A DNA stretch of 64,000 nucleotides from Pseudomonas berkeleyensis (GCF_014109765.1 NZ_CP059139.1:1736001-1800000), one strand, 5' to 3'. Shown: positions 42,306-51,287, numbered from the stretch's first letter. Numbers and translations: made by a program. Notes: a model not told the origin generated them from the sequence alone.

Positions 42306-43757
42306 TCAGACCATCTGATCGCCGACGTGCAGGATCTTCATGGTGTTGGTGCCGCCGGTACCATGATAGCTGTCGCCCTTGGTCAGGATCACCCAGTCGC
42401 CCGGCTCGACCACACCACGCTTGAGCAGCTCGTCCACTGCAGCCTGGCTGACTTTGTTGGCCGGCAGCGAGGCTGGGTCGAACGGCACGGTGTAGACGCC
42501 GCGGAACAACGCCACACGGGCCTGGGCTTCGCGGTGCGGTGTGAAGGCGAAGATCGGGATCGAGGAGCGAATGCGCGACATGATCAGCGGGCTGTAGCCA
42601 CTCTCGGTCAGGCTGATGATGGCCTTGACGCCCGGGAAGTGGTTGGCGGTGTACATGGTTGCCAGGGCCACGCTCTCGTCGCAACGCTGGAACTGGCGAC
42701 CGATGCGGTGGCTGGATTTCTGGCTGGTCGGGTGTTTCTCGGCACCCAGGCACACGCGAGCCATGGCCTGCACGGCTTCGACCGGGTATTCGCCAGCGGC
42801 GCTTTCGGCAGAGAGCATCACGGCGTCGGTGTAGTCCAGCGCGGCGTTAGCCACGTCGGACACTTCGGCGCGGGTCGGCATCGGGCTGTGGATCATCGAT
42901 TCCATCATCTGGGTGGCGGTGATCACCGCTTTGTTCAGGCGACGGGCATGGGCGATGATTTTCTTCTGGATACCGACCAGTTCGGCATCGCCGATTTCCA
43001 CGGCCAGGTCGCCACGGGCCACCATCACTGCGTCGCTGGCGCGGATCAGGCCGTCGAGGGCTTCGTCATCGGCCACGGCTTCGGCGCGCTCGATCTTGGC
43101 TACCAGCCAGGCAGTACCGCCGGCCTCGGTGAGCAGGCGACGGGCGTAGTCCATGTCGGCGGCATCACGCGGGAAGGATACGGCGAGGTAGTCCAGATCC
43201 ATTTCGGCGGCGACTTTGATGTCGGCCTTGTCTTTCTCGGTCAGGGCTGGCGCGGTCAGGCCACCGCCGCGACGGTTGATGCCCTTGTTGTCGGACAGCG
43301 GGCCGCCGATCAGTACGCGGCAATGCAGTTCGTCGGCGCCCTTGAGTTCGACGCGCATGACCACACGGCCATCGTCGAGCAGCAGTTCGTCACCGACATC
43401 GCAGTCCTGAATCAGCGCCGGGTAGTCGATGCCGACCACTTCCTGAGTGCCGGCAGTGCGCGAGTGGCTGGAGGAGAGGCGGAACAGGTCGCCATCCTTG
43501 AGCTCGATGCGCTTGTTCTCGAACTTGGCGATGCGGATCTTCGGGCCTTGCAGGTCGCCGAGCAGCGCCACGTGGCGACCATGTTTGGCTGCCAGCTCAC
43601 GCACCAGCTGGGCGCGGGCCTTGTGATCGTCGGGCGTGCCGTGGGAGAAGTTCAGGCGGGCCACATCCAGGCCCGCGAGAATCAATTGCTCGAGCACTTC
43701 CGGCGAGTTGCTGGCCGGGCCCAGGGTGGCGACGATTTTGGTACGGCGAAAGGTCAT
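42306..43757 (-). CDS. pykA: Pyruvate kinase
   Basis: Transfers phosphate from PEP to ADP. The 483-residue length and motifs fit: MTFRRTKIVATLGPASNSPEVLEQLILAGLDVARLNFSHG at the start (seen in parts), the catalytic lysine region AKIERAEAV, MVARGDLAVEIG, the ATQMMESMIHSPMPTRAEVSDVANAALDYTDAVMLSAESAAGEYP signature region, and a C-terminal allosteric domain. The PA4329 counterpart, followed upstream by the universal stress protein gene as in PAO1. Confidence 0.96.
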   Translation of the reverse strand: MTFRRTKIVATLGPASNSPEVLEQLILAGLDVARLNFSHGTPDDHKARAQLVRELAAKHGRHVALLGDLQGPKIRIAKFENKRIELKDGDLFRLSSSHSRTAGTQEVVGIDYPALIQDCDVGDELLLDDGRVVMRVELKGADELHCRVLIGGPLSDNKGINRRGGGLTAPALTEKDKADIKVAAEMDLDYLAVSFPRDAADMDYARRLLTEAGGTAWLVAKIERAEAVADDEALDGLIRASDAVMVARGDLAVEIGDAELVGIQKKIIAHARRLNKAVITATQMMESMIHSPMPTRAEVSDVANAALDYTDAVMLSAESAAGEYPVEAVQAMARVCLGAEKHPTSQKSSHRIGRQFQRCDESVALATMYTANHFPGVKAIISLTESGYSPLIMSRIRSSIPIFAFTPHREAQARVALFRGVYTVPFDPASLPANKVSQAAVDELLKRGVVEPGDWVILTKGDSYHGTGGTNTMKILHVGDQMV

Positions 43758-43828
43758 GCACGAACTCCCTAGTGAACTATGCCGGGGAGGCTACTACGGC
43801 CTTGCGCTGTAGTCATTGTTCCCGTGCA

Positions 43829-44737
43829 CTACTCTTTGCCGCCCGGTTTGATCACCAGCAGGTCGCACTCGACCCGTTCCAGCACCCGTTCGGCGGTATG
43901 GCCGATCAGCAGGTTTTCCAGATGGCCGCGGGCGATGGCGCCCATCACCAGCAGGTCGATATTGTGCTTGCGCACGAAACGCGGGATGACTTCCTCGGCG
44001 AAACCCTCCAGCAGATGGGCCTGCGCCTTGTCGATGGCGTGCTGGGCGATCAGCGCGTCGAATGCCTGGCGATGCTCACGCGCAGAGGTGGTCACGTAGT
44101 CTTCATACTCCTGCGCTACTTCGGCGTCGAACATCAGCGAGGGGGGTAGTGGCGCCTGTGCATGTAGGTATTCGGCCTGCAGGCCGAGCTGCGCCTGCAG
44201 GGCCTGACTGGTGTTAATCAGCAGGTGATCCAGGGCCGCAGGTTTGTCGGCGCTGTGCAGCGGGTCGAGCGCGGCGCACAGGCGCTGGCCGTTCCACTGC
44301 GCATCGTGCACCAGCCACACCGGAACCGGGCTGCGACGAATCAGCTGCCAGCTGGTGTCGCTGAGCAACAAGCGACGCAGCGCACTGCTGGGATGGGTCG
44401 ATTTGAACAGGATGTCCGGCTGCAGAACGGCGGCGCGTGAGAGGATTTCCTCGTGCCGGCGCTTGCCCCAGCGAACGTCCACCGCGATCTTGAGGCCTTC
44501 GGCGCCCAGATCCGCGACACGAGCGGTCAGCTCTTCGCGGCGCTGCAACAGCATGGCTTCACGGGCGTGGGTGAGCAGGCGGTTGTCGAGCAGGCCCGCT
44601 TCCAGGCTGGGGTGGTAGTCGACCTGCAGCAGATGCAGTTCTGCTCCGGTTTTGCGCGCCAGCGCAGCGGCGCGTTGCAGGGCGGGTTGTTGCTCGTGTT
44701 CCGGGTCGATGACGACCAGTAGTCGTTCGAATTTCAT
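43829..44737 (-). CDS. Tandem-domain universal stress protein
   Basis: A 302-residue protein with two UspA-like domains. The first begins MKFERLLVVIDPEHEQQPALQRAAALARKTGAELHLLQVD; the second ends with LLVMGAIARGHLENLLIGHTAERVLERVECDLLVIKPGG, which contains the G-x2-G-x9-G(S/T)-type nucleotide loop in modified form. It matches PA4328 by position. A possible ANR/FNR-type box lies about 60 bases upstream, which would fit the oxygen-limited induction of Usp genes in P. aeruginosa. Confidence 0.9.
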   Translation of the reverse strand: MKFERLLVVIDPEHEQQPALQRAAALARKTGAELHLLQVDYHPSLEAGLLDNRLLTHAREAMLLQRREELTARVADLGAEGLKIAVDVRWGKRRHEEILSRAAVLQPDILFKSTHPSSALRRLLLSDTSWQLIRRSPVPVWLVHDAQWNGQRLCAALDPLHSADKPAALDHLLINTSQALQAQLGLQAEYLHAQAPLPPSLMFDAEVAQEYEDYVTTSAREHRQAFDALIAQHAIDKAQAHLLEGFAEEVIPRFVRKHNIDLLVMGAIARGHLENLLIGHTAERVLERVECDLLVIKPGGKE

Positions 44738-44797
44738 GGCAACGGCCTCGTCTGGGAGTCTGTCGATACATTACAGACCAGGCGGCGCGAGTGGGCT

Positions 44798-44811
44798 TTG
44801 ATATGCGTCAG
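44798..44811 (-). promoter_or_regulatory. Possible ANR/FNR box upstream of the universal stress protein gene
   Basis: On the plus strand TTGAT-ATGC-GTCAG, one mismatch from TTGAT-N4-(A/G)TCAA. It is 61-74 bases before the usp start and overlaps the end of the preceding gene by four bases. Single short sites like this can arise by chance. Confidence 0.35.
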
Positions 44812-45614
44812 CGTATTGCCGGGTTCAGCGCCAGGTCGAGATGGCGGGCGGCCTTGGCGTTGAGTTCGCCATCGGGGAACTGCACGAGCAGGCGACGCAG
44901 GTAGGCGATGGCCTTGTCGCGGTTGGCCGCCGGGTTGTCTGGCGCCATGTGCATCAGCGCCAGTTGGTACAGCGCCTTTTCTTTGATGTCGGCCGGTACG
45001 TGTGGGTCGGCCAGGCCGAGCATGTAAAGCTGCTCGGCTTCGTCAACGCGGCCCTTGAGCACGGCGCGGCGCGATAGCAGGGTCATGTCCGGGTCGAGGC
45101 TGGGTTTGTACAGGTCGAGGTTCTGGCTGGGCTGCCAGTGTGCCAACAGCTCGCGCGAGGTCTTGTGGATCGGCTCGTCGCCGCGTTGGCGGATCGTGGC
45201 GATGCGCTCCTCGGCACGACTGGCGGCCTGGCTGGCCGGGAATTCGTTGAGCACCTTGTAGAAGTAGTTGAGCGCCTTGGGATCGTCGCGCTGTTCGTTG
45301 AAGCGATTCATGTAGATCAGGCCGATCTGATACAGGGCGATGGCGCGTACTTCGCCGCTCAGCTGGCGGTCGCGGTAGCCATCCAGATACAACGCTTCAG
45401 CCTTGTCGCTGTGGGCGTCACGGATGGCCAGGGCGCTGTAGGTCAGCAGATCGCCTTCTTCCTCGATGGCGGCGGTCATGCGCTTGGTCTTCAAGGCCTT
45501 GTACTCGACCACTTCGTTGGTAGTGAGTTGGGCGATGAACAGCGGTGTGGTCGGGGCGCAGGCGCTCACCAGGCTGGCAGCGATAACGAGGGGAAGCAGG
45601 CGAACGAGCGGCAT
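44808..45614 (-). CDS. TPR-type lipoprotein
   Basis: A 268-residue protein with a lipoprotein signal peptide ending LVSAC (lipid cysteine about residue 19) and several helical repeats of Sel1/TPR character (KAEALYLDGYRDR, ALYQIGLIYMNRF, ALNYFYKVLNEFPASQAASRAEERI, AYLRRLLVQFPDGELNAKAARHL). Probably an outer-membrane or periplasmic scaffold. The ATG at 45614 gives the clear signal sequence; upstream in-frame residues are not membrane-targeting. Divergent from a second small lipoprotein gene. Function unknown. Confidence 0.82.
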   Translation of the reverse strand: MPLVRLLPLVIAASLVSACAPTTPLFIAQLTTNEVVEYKALKTKRMTAAIEEEGDLLTYSALAIRDAHSDKAEALYLDGYRDRQLSGEVRAIALYQIGLIYMNRFNEQRDDPKALNYFYKVLNEFPASQAASRAEERIATIRQRGDEPIHKTSRELLAHWQPSQNLDLYKPSLDPDMTLLSRRAVLKGRVDEAEQLYMLGLADPHVPADIKEKALYQLALMHMAPDNPAANRDKAIAYLRRLLVQFPDGELNAKAARHLDLALNPAIR

Positions 45615-45764
45615 GCGGGCTCCTTGGCCGGACGGGCCGATGCCGCGCAGTCTAGTCAGCGCCTCGGGCAGCGCCAAGGCGTGGGCAGCAAAACCCATCG
45701 GAGGTTTGTCGCTGTTCAGTTTTTCCCTGTGCTGTCGATACACTGCACATCGGAGGAATTGCCC

Positions 45765-46139
45765 ATGCGTACCTTGATCATCCTAGCCGTGGCACTGACA
45801 GCCACGGGTTGTACCCGTGTATCGCTCGACCATCACCTGAACAATGCCTATCGCGCCTATGACGAGGGCGATTGCGCACGCGTCGCATTGGAGCTGTCGC
45901 AGGCCGAGCGTATGAGCCGCTCGCGAAATTATCTGCAGCCGGAAATTTCCCTGCTGCGTGGCCAGTGCCTGGAACGCGAGAACCTGTTCGTCGATGCGGC
46001 GCAGACCTATCAGTTCATCATCGCGCGCTACCCGGCCAGCGAATACGCCTACCGCGCTCGCGCCCGCCTGCAAACGCTGGAGCAACTGGGCCACCACAGC
46101 CCGATGCCGGCGGCCAAGGCCAGTCCTGCGGCGTTGTAA
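45765..46139 (+). CDS. Small TPR-like lipoprotein
   Basis: A 124-residue protein with a short lipoprotein signal (MRTLIILAVALTATGC, lipid cysteine C16) and about two helical repeats (LNNAYRAYDEGDCARVALELSQAE and LRGQCLERENLFVDAAQTYQFIIARYPASEYAYRARARL). The ATG at 45765 follows GGAGGAATT. Divergent from the larger TPR lipoprotein with a 150-base shared gap; the two may act together in the envelope, but this is only inferred from position. Confidence 0.8.
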   Translation: MRTLIILAVALTATGCTRVSLDHHLNNAYRAYDEGDCARVALELSQAERMSRSRNYLQPEISLLRGQCLERENLFVDAAQTYQFIIARYPASEYAYRARARLQTLEQLGHHSPMPAAKASPAAL

Positions 46140-46213
46140 ACCACCTGTCGTGCATCGTTTCTCCGCGCTGTACGGCGGTATAAGCTGGCGTGTGTCTTTC
46201 ATGGAGGATGAAC

Positions 46214-46636
46214 ATGCGTCGCTTGTTGCTGATCGCCACGTTGTTGCCAGCCTTGGCGACGGCGGAGATTTATCGTTGGACGGATGAGCAGGGGCGGGTG
46301 CATTTCGGCCAGCGCCCCGTGGCTGGCGCCGAGCCTGTGGAGGTGAGGCCTCAGGTCGTCGAGCGCGACGAACATACACGCGAGCGTGAGGCACGCACTC
46401 AGCGCTTTCACGACGCGCGTCGTGAGGAGCAACAGCAAGCCGCGGCCACTGCAGCGGCGCAACGTGCGGAGCGAGCCTCGGAGTGCCAGGATTTGCGTCG
46501 ACGTCTGGCGCAGATTCCCGAGGGCTTCAGTTACTACCGTACCGATGCCAATGGCGAGCGGATTTACTACAGTGATGAAGAGACCGACACCGCTCGTCGC
46601 CAGTTGCGCGAGCGAATAGCCCAACGCTGTACGTGA
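46214..46636 (+). CDS. DUF4124 domain protein
   Basis: A 140-residue secreted protein: signal peptide (RRLLLIATLLPALATA), then the DUF4124 motif EIYRWTDEQGRVHFGQRP, followed by an Arg/Gln/Glu-rich helix (about 45-95) and a C-terminal segment with SYYRTDANGERIYYSDEE. The DUF4124 motif is a small beta unit of unknown role common in Pseudomonas periplasmic proteins. The ATG at 46214 has GGAGG six bases upstream. Confidence 0.82.
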   Translation: MRRLLLIATLLPALATAEIYRWTDEQGRVHFGQRPVAGAEPVEVRPQVVERDEHTREREARTQRFHDARREEQQQAAATAAAQRAERASECQDLRRRLAQIPEGFSYYRTDANGERIYYSDEETDTARRQLRERIAQRCT

Positions 46637-46695
46637 AGGTGGTTAAGCGGCCGTAGTAGGGCCATACTCAAGACCCTTTGTAGCGATTTGCCAGC

Positions 46696-47052
46696 ATGCG
46701 CAGCCAACGCCGAATCGAACGCCACCAGTTGCCCTACTACCTGAAGGTGTTCAATCGCATCACCGACAAACCGATGGGCTTCATCGGTAATGTCTCGCTG
46801 GACGGCCTGATGCTGATCAGTCAGTTGCCGATGCTGGTGGGCGCGCGTTTCGATATGCGCCTGAAGATTCCCGGCCAGCAGGGCATGCATTTCATCGACT
46901 TCTCCGCCAATTGCCAGTGGTGCCGTGAAGACGTCACGCCCGGTAGCTACGACTCTGGCTTCGCTTTGCTAGCCCCGCCTGCCGACTACATCGAAATGAT
47001 CGATGCCCTGCGTTATTACTTCAGCTTCCATGGTCTGCCGGCTTCTGCCTGA
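46696..47052 (+). CDS. PilZ-domain protein
   Basis: A 118-residue single-domain PilZ protein, a c-di-GMP receptor type. The N-terminal arginine cluster (RSQRRIERHQLPYYL, containing an RxxxR) and the downstream GNVSLDGLMLIS (N-x-S-x2-G) are the two binding motifs, so it is likely to bind c-di-GMP rather than being a degenerate PilZ. No output domain is attached; it probably acts by protein contact. Four GGDEF proteins lie in the same window. It converges on the SirB1-like gene. Confidence 0.85.
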   Translation: MRSQRRIERHQLPYYLKVFNRITDKPMGFIGNVSLDGLMLISQLPMLVGARFDMRLKIPGQQGMHFIDFSANCQWCREDVTPGSYDSGFALLAPPADYIEMIDALRYYFSFHGLPASA

Positions 47053-47089
47053 GAACCTGATCGTTCGCAGGGGGCGTATGCCGCCACTC

Positions 47090-47893
47090 TCAGTGCATCG
47101 CTGGCGCTCTTGCCAGGTTGCGCAAGCGCTGACTCAACTGCAGGCGTAGGCCTTCTTCTTCACAGAACAGCAGTGCGTGTTCGAGGTCGTAGCGCTCGCC
47201 TTGCGGGCAATCGAGCTTTTGGTAGACGTCCGCCCTGGCCAGGTGATCGAGCAGATTCGGTTGGCCGAGTTGCAGGGTGCGTTCGGCGTCCTTGAGCGCT
47301 GCCTCGAGGTTGTCCTGTTGCAGGTGAAGCAGGCGCAGGTTGCGCGACAGGCGCTGTAGCATGGTGTGAGCATCGGCCGTTTGCAGATGCACGGCGCTGA
47401 GTTCGGCACCCGGGCCCAACTGGCGGTAGAGCTGATCGCGGCAGTCGCGGGTATACAGGCGGCGTCCGCCACAGGGATCGAGCAGATGATCGGCGCCCGG
47501 TACACGCAGCATGAAATGCCCGGGGAAGTTCACGCCTTGCAGTGGAATGTCCAGGCGCTGTGCCAGTTCCAGTGCGATCAGGGCCAGGGGCAGCGGCTGG
47601 CCACGGCGGTGGCGCAGCACTTCGTGGATCAGTGCATGACGTGGGCGTGTGACGCCTTCATCGTTCTCCTGGAAATCGAGTTCGGCGAGCCGGCGTAGCA
47701 GTGGCTGAGCCAGTTCGCGGGCAGGCAGGGCGGGCAACCCGGCACTGACCTGCAGCTGCAGACTGTGCAGATCACTCAGCACATGTGCGGGCTGAAGCTG
47801 GTTGTCGTGTTCGGCCGCTATCCACAGTGCCGCCTCTAACAGAGCAGGTGGATCACGTTGCAGGCACTCTAAGCAGGCTTGGCGTGGACTCAT
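47090..47893 (-). CDS. SirB1-family transglutaminase-like/TPR protein
   Basis: A 267-residue protein with the SirB1 pattern: LHSLQLQVSAGLPALP, LAELDFQENDEGVTRPRHALIHEVLRHRRGQPLPLALIALELAQRLDIPLQGVNFPGHFMLR (transglutaminase-like core, no catalytic cysteine evident) and C-terminal TPR-like helices (LEAALKDAERTLQLGQPNLLDHLARADVY). The family is widespread beside prmC/hemK elsewhere; the role is not established. GGAG precedes the ATG. Confidence 0.82.
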   Translation of the reverse strand: MSPRQACLECLQRDPPALLEAALWIAAEHDNQLQPAHVLSDLHSLQLQVSAGLPALPARELAQPLLRRLAELDFQENDEGVTRPRHALIHEVLRHRRGQPLPLALIALELAQRLDIPLQGVNFPGHFMLRVPGADHLLDPCGGRRLYTRDCRDQLYRQLGPGAELSAVHLQTADAHTMLQRLSRNLRLLHLQQDNLEAALKDAERTLQLGQPNLLDHLARADVYQKLDCPQGERYDLEHALLFCEEEGLRLQLSQRLRNLARAPAMH

Positions 47894-47992
47894 CGCATTC
47901 TCCGCTGACTTCTGCTTTTGTAGCCGCTGGCGAGGCTGTCGTCCAGCGAGGCTCTCCTATACTGAGCCCAGACGTCCAACCGGGAGCTCAGC

Positions 47993-49015
47993 ATGTTCAG
48001 CATGATGGAAGCCGCCCGCCTCGAGGCCCTGCACTTGGCCGAGGATCCGGCCAGCGGTCTCAAGGCCGTTATCGCCATTCACAACACCCGCTTCGGGCCG
48101 GCACTTGGCGGTTGCCGTTACCTGGCCTATCCGGATGAACAGAGCGCCATCGCCGATGCCATACGCCTGGCTCAGGGCATGAGTTACAAGGCGGCGCTGG
48201 CTGGTATCGATCACGGTGGTGGCAAGGCGGTGATCATCCGGCCTGCGCATGTAAAAAGTCGCGCGGCGCTTTTCGAGGCCTTCGGGCGTTTCATCGAAAC
48301 CTTGAATGGGCGCTATATCACTGCCGTCGACAGCGGTACCTCCAGTGCCGATATGGACTGCATCGCTCAATACACCAACCATGCAACCAGCACCTTCAGC
48401 GAAGGCGACCCGTCACCTCATACCGCGCTGGGGGTATTCGCCGGGATTCGTGCAACGGCACAGGCGCGTCTGGGTAGCGATGATCTGGAAGGGCTGCGCG
48501 TTGCCGTGCAGGGGCTGGGCAATGTTGGTTTCGCCTTGGCCGAAGCTCTGCATGCAGCCGGCGCCGAATTGCTGGTCAGTGATCTCGATGCTGGTCGTGT
48601 GCAACTGGCCGTCGAGCAATTGGGCGCGCACCCGATTGCCAGTGAGGCCTTGCTCAGCACCCCTTGCGACATTCTTGCCCCCTGCGGCCTTGGTGGTGTG
48701 TTGAATGCGCAGACGGTCGCCCATCTGCGTTGTGCGGCGGTGGCGGGCGCTGCCAATAACCAGCTGGCCAGTGCCGGGATTGCCGACCAACTGGAGTCAC
48801 GCGGCATCCTCTACGCGCCGGATTACGTGCTCAATGCTGGAGGGCTGATCTACGTGGCGTTGCGTCATCGCTGCGAGGAAATCACGGCGATTACCGCCCA
48901 TCTGGCGCAAATCAGCCGGCGTTTGACCGAGATCTACGCCTATGCCCAGGCTGAAAAACGTTCGCCCGCGCGAGTCGCCGACCATTTGGCCGAGCGACTG
49001 CTCTATGGCGCCTAG
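47993..49015 (+). CDS. Leucine-dehydrogenase-type amino-acid dehydrogenase
   Basis: A 340-residue Glu/Leu/Phe/Val dehydrogenase that would deaminate a hydrophobic amino acid to its keto acid with NAD. The catalytic lysine is in DHGGGKAVII (about residue 77-85), preceded by GGCRYL and SYKAALAG, and the Rossmann motif is VQGLGNVGFALAE (about 172-184). The C-terminal AGAANNQLA and YAPDYVLNAGGLI segments are characteristic of leucine dehydrogenases. The shorter length than glutamate dehydrogenases supports this call; which branched-chain amino acid is preferred is not visible. Confidence 0.9.
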   Translation: MFSMMEAARLEALHLAEDPASGLKAVIAIHNTRFGPALGGCRYLAYPDEQSAIADAIRLAQGMSYKAALAGIDHGGGKAVIIRPAHVKSRAALFEAFGRFIETLNGRYITAVDSGTSSADMDCIAQYTNHATSTFSEGDPSPHTALGVFAGIRATAQARLGSDDLEGLRVAVQGLGNVGFALAEALHAAGAELLVSDLDAGRVQLAVEQLGAHPIASEALLSTPCDILAPCGLGGVLNAQTVAHLRCAAVAGAANNQLASAGIADQLESRGILYAPDYVLNAGGLIYVALRHRCEEITAITAHLAQISRRLTEIYAYAQAEKRSPARVADHLAERLLYGA

Positions 49016-49026
49016 CGACAGCGCGT

Positions 49027-49893
49027 TTACGTGGGTTTCGGGGCGAAACGGAAGACCAGTGCCAGACCCAGCAGGATTGCCAGCATGCCGAGTAATGCCG
49101 CGGATGACAGCTGATTACCCAGCAGCAGGTAATCGAGCAGTGCGGTAGTCATCGGTACCAGATAGAACAGACTGGTGACATTGACCAGGTTGCCGGTCTG
49201 GATCAGCCGGTACAGCAGCAATTGTGCGCCGACCGAGATCACCAGCCCCATCCACACCAGCGGCATGATCAGCCCGAGATCGTATTGCACGTGCCACTCC
49301 TGGCTGGGCAGCAGGAGCAGGCTGCCCAGCAGGCAGAGGCCGTACTGCAGAGGCAACGCCTGCATGGGCGTCTGTTGCACGTTTTTCTGAGCGATGCTGC
49401 CGCAGGTGATGCCGACCAGGGCGCCGAGGGCATACAGGACACCGGAGGTCGACACCGCGCTTTGCAGCAGGCTGTCGGCGACAATCATCGCCAGACCGGC
49501 CAGAGCCGTTAGCAGCCCCAGCAAGCGCAGAGGGGAGGCGCGCCGCTCCAGCAGCATCAGGGTCAGAATGGGTTGCACGCCCAGAACCGTTGCAAGCACA
49601 CCGGGCGTGATGCCTTCGGCCAGTGCCAGCAGGTAGCAAAAGCTGTAGCCACCGATCATCAGCAGGCCGGCTTTGGCGGTTGGCCAGCGCAAACCGCGCT
49701 TGGGCAGCCAGACGCCTGAATATCCTGCGATCAGTCCCAGGGCGGCGAAGGCGAGGGCGAAACGCAGGACGAGGAACGCGAAGGGGGACGCATGATCCAG
49801 GCCTATGCGGGCGAAGATTGCCCCGCCAGACCAGAGCAATACGAATAGCGCCGTTGCGCCATGGTGGGACAGAGAAAAAGAATGGAAACGCAT
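49027..49893 (-). CDS. EamA-family (DMT) transporter
   Basis: A 288-residue inner-membrane transporter with ten hydrophobic helices arranged as two EamA repeats (first ending near MIVADSLL, second beginning STSGVLYALGALVGITCG). Members export amino acids or other metabolites; the substrate is not known. The ATG at 49893 (MRFHSFSLSHHG) is chosen; in-frame sequence upstream is arginine-rich and shows no similarity. It converges on the leucine-dehydrogenase-type gene. Confidence 0.85.
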   Translation of the reverse strand: MRFHSFSLSHHGATALFVLLWSGGAIFARIGLDHASPFAFLVLRFALAFAALGLIAGYSGVWLPKRGLRWPTAKAGLLMIGGYSFCYLLALAEGITPGVLATVLGVQPILTLMLLERRASPLRLLGLLTALAGLAMIVADSLLQSAVSTSGVLYALGALVGITCGSIAQKNVQQTPMQALPLQYGLCLLGSLLLLPSQEWHVQYDLGLIMPLVWMGLVISVGAQLLLYRLIQTGNLVNVTSLFYLVPMTTALLDYLLLGNQLSSAALLGMLAILLGLALVFRFAPKPT

Positions 49894-50180
49894 GATGGAA
49901 CACCTGTCGAAAATCCGCATGAGCTCCGCACGCGCACATAAACGCGTCTCGGCAAGGCCGATGGCAAACGGAGCAGGAAGGTGCGGGGCGCGTGCCCGCT
50001 TAGACGGAGGCCGGCGGTGGTGGGTAGCCGGCGCGACAGACAGGTGGTGGCGCACAGCCGTCGACAGCAACGCGATAAGCGGCGCTGGCGAAGTCATTGA
50101 GGCGATGCGCGAAAAGAATCATCTGAAGAGGTTCGAACTATACGCAGAAGACCGAAGGCTAGCGTGCCGAGTCGACACGG
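49894..50180. other. Upstream region of the EamA transporter gene
   Basis: A 287-base gap between two minus-strand genes. It should contain the transporter promoter. I see no credible gene, repeat or terminator in it. Confidence 0.4.
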
Positions 50181-50585
50181 TCAATCGCTGTCGAGTTCAC
50201 CCTGATAGCACACGGGAGAACTGGGGGAAGACTGCCGTTGCAGCTCGTCTTCGAGAAATTCCGCCAGCACCTGAGCGTTGTTGTGCTGTTCGTCACGTGA
50301 TGCATAGAGCAGCGTCAGCATGCCTTGAGAGGCCCAGTGCAGCAGTGCTTGCCAGTACTCGGGATGGCCGCTGAGCTCCTGACGATAGGCATCGCGGAAG
50401 GTGTCGAAGGCTTCGAGCCGGTGACCGAATGCCTTGCGCAACGAGGTCGAGGGTGCCACATCGGGTAGCCAGTCATGCAGTTCGAGTGCGTTCCTGGCGA
50501 TGCCGCGTGGCCACAGGCGGTCGACCAGCACGCGGTGTCCATCGCTCGCCTCGGCCTCCAGATAAACCCGTTTGCATCGAATCAT
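50181..50585 (-). CDS. DUF488 family protein (YeaO-like)
   Basis: A 134-residue DUF488 protein. The signature MIRCKRVYLEAEASDGHRVLVDRLWPRGI is at the N-terminus, with WLPDVAPSTSLRKAFGH and LTLLYASRDEQHNNAQVLAEFLE further on, matching the YeaO-like branch. No catalytic role is established. It is separated from its neighbours by gaps on both sides and is divergent from the small membrane-protein gene at 50669. Confidence 0.85.
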   Translation of the reverse strand: MIRCKRVYLEAEASDGHRVLVDRLWPRGIARNALELHDWLPDVAPSTSLRKAFGHRLEAFDTFRDAYRQELSGHPEYWQALLHWASQGMLTLLYASRDEQHNNAQVLAEFLEDELQRQSSPSSPVCYQGELDSD

Positions 50586-50668
50586 GGAACTGACTCCTTG
50601 CCCTGCGGCAACGCTGCACTTGGCGGTAAAACCCGGCTGGATTAGCGTACTGCGACAGAGGGATTGCC

Positions 50669-50905
50669 ATGGATTATTTCATTATCGTCGTTACCACCGC
50701 TGCTGGCCTGTATTTCCACTGGTGGCTGTTTCGCCGTATCCGTCAGTGGAGCGACCGCGATCTGGCATTGTCTCTGGCAGAGGGCGATGCTGGTAAGCGT
50801 CAGTACATGCTGGAGCAATTGGCTCGCGCGCAAAGCGAAGGGGTCAGGCGGCGTGATCTGCCCAACTGGCTGGAGCAGGCAGCAGCGCAATATCGAGCGT
50901 CGTGA
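50669..50905 (+). CDS. Small membrane protein of unknown function
   Basis: A 78-residue protein with one N-terminal membrane helix (DYFIIVVTTAAGLYFHWWLF, residues 2-21) and a charged helical tail (GDAGKRQYMLEQLARAQSEGVRRRDLPNWLEQAAAQY). ATG at 50669 lies behind GAGGGATTGCC. I do not recognise a named family; codon use and the clear topology support it as real. Confidence 0.65.
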   Translation: MDYFIIVVTTAAGLYFHWWLFRRIRQWSDRDLALSLAEGDAGKRQYMLEQLARAQSEGVRRRDLPNWLEQAAAQYRAS

Positions 50906-50971
50906 CAGGCGGGAAGGGGACAGGAGAGAAGCTGCGCCACCCCGACGAGGCAGCGCGGCAAGAGGGATGGC

Positions 50972-51235
50972 TTACTCGCTGGCAGCGTTCTCTTCCAGCT
51001 CGTCGAGTGCATCGGGCTGGCTCTTGAAGGCCTTGGCGAAGATTTCGCGGTTCTTGGCCATGAAGATGCCAAGCTCTTCGCCTTGTTCTTCGCTGAGAGA
51101 GGGAACCGCCTTGTGCAGCACTTCGCTCAGGCGCTCGGCCAACTCCAGCATCTTGTCGTAACGGTCGGCTTCGGCTTTATCCATAAACAAGCGCTCCGGA
51201 TCGCGGCTGCTGCGGTACACCACTTCGACGGCCAT
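50972..51235 (-). CDS. yebG: YebG family protein, DNA-damage inducible
   Basis: An 87-residue protein of the YebG family, induced in E. coli by the SOS response. Typical features: MAVEVVYRSSRDPERLFMDKAEADRYDKMLELAERLSEVL at the start and ELGIFMAKNREIFAKAF near the end. A LexA box at 51272-51287, 37 bases before the start, shows that it is under SOS control. The biochemical role of YebG is not established. GAGGTGATGA precedes the ATG. Confidence 0.9.
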   Translation of the reverse strand: MAVEVVYRSSRDPERLFMDKAEADRYDKMLELAERLSEVLHKAVPSLSEEQGEELGIFMAKNREIFAKAFKSQPDALDELEENAASE

Positions 51236-51271
51236 TCATCACCTCGTCTGCCTTCATGCGTATTGGTTTAA

Positions 51272-51287
51272 CTGGGTTTTTGTACAG
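51272..51287 (-). promoter_or_regulatory. LexA (SOS) box upstream of yebG
   Basis: On the minus strand CTGTACAAAAACCCAG, matching the CTG-N10-CAG LexA consensus with the strong CTGTA half. It is 37-52 bases before the yebG start codon, a normal operator position. Confidence 0.75.

Noticed and set aside
42216..43772. 518-codon open frame on the plus strand
   Set aside because: Antisense to pykA, which has full motif support; composition typical of a shadow frame.
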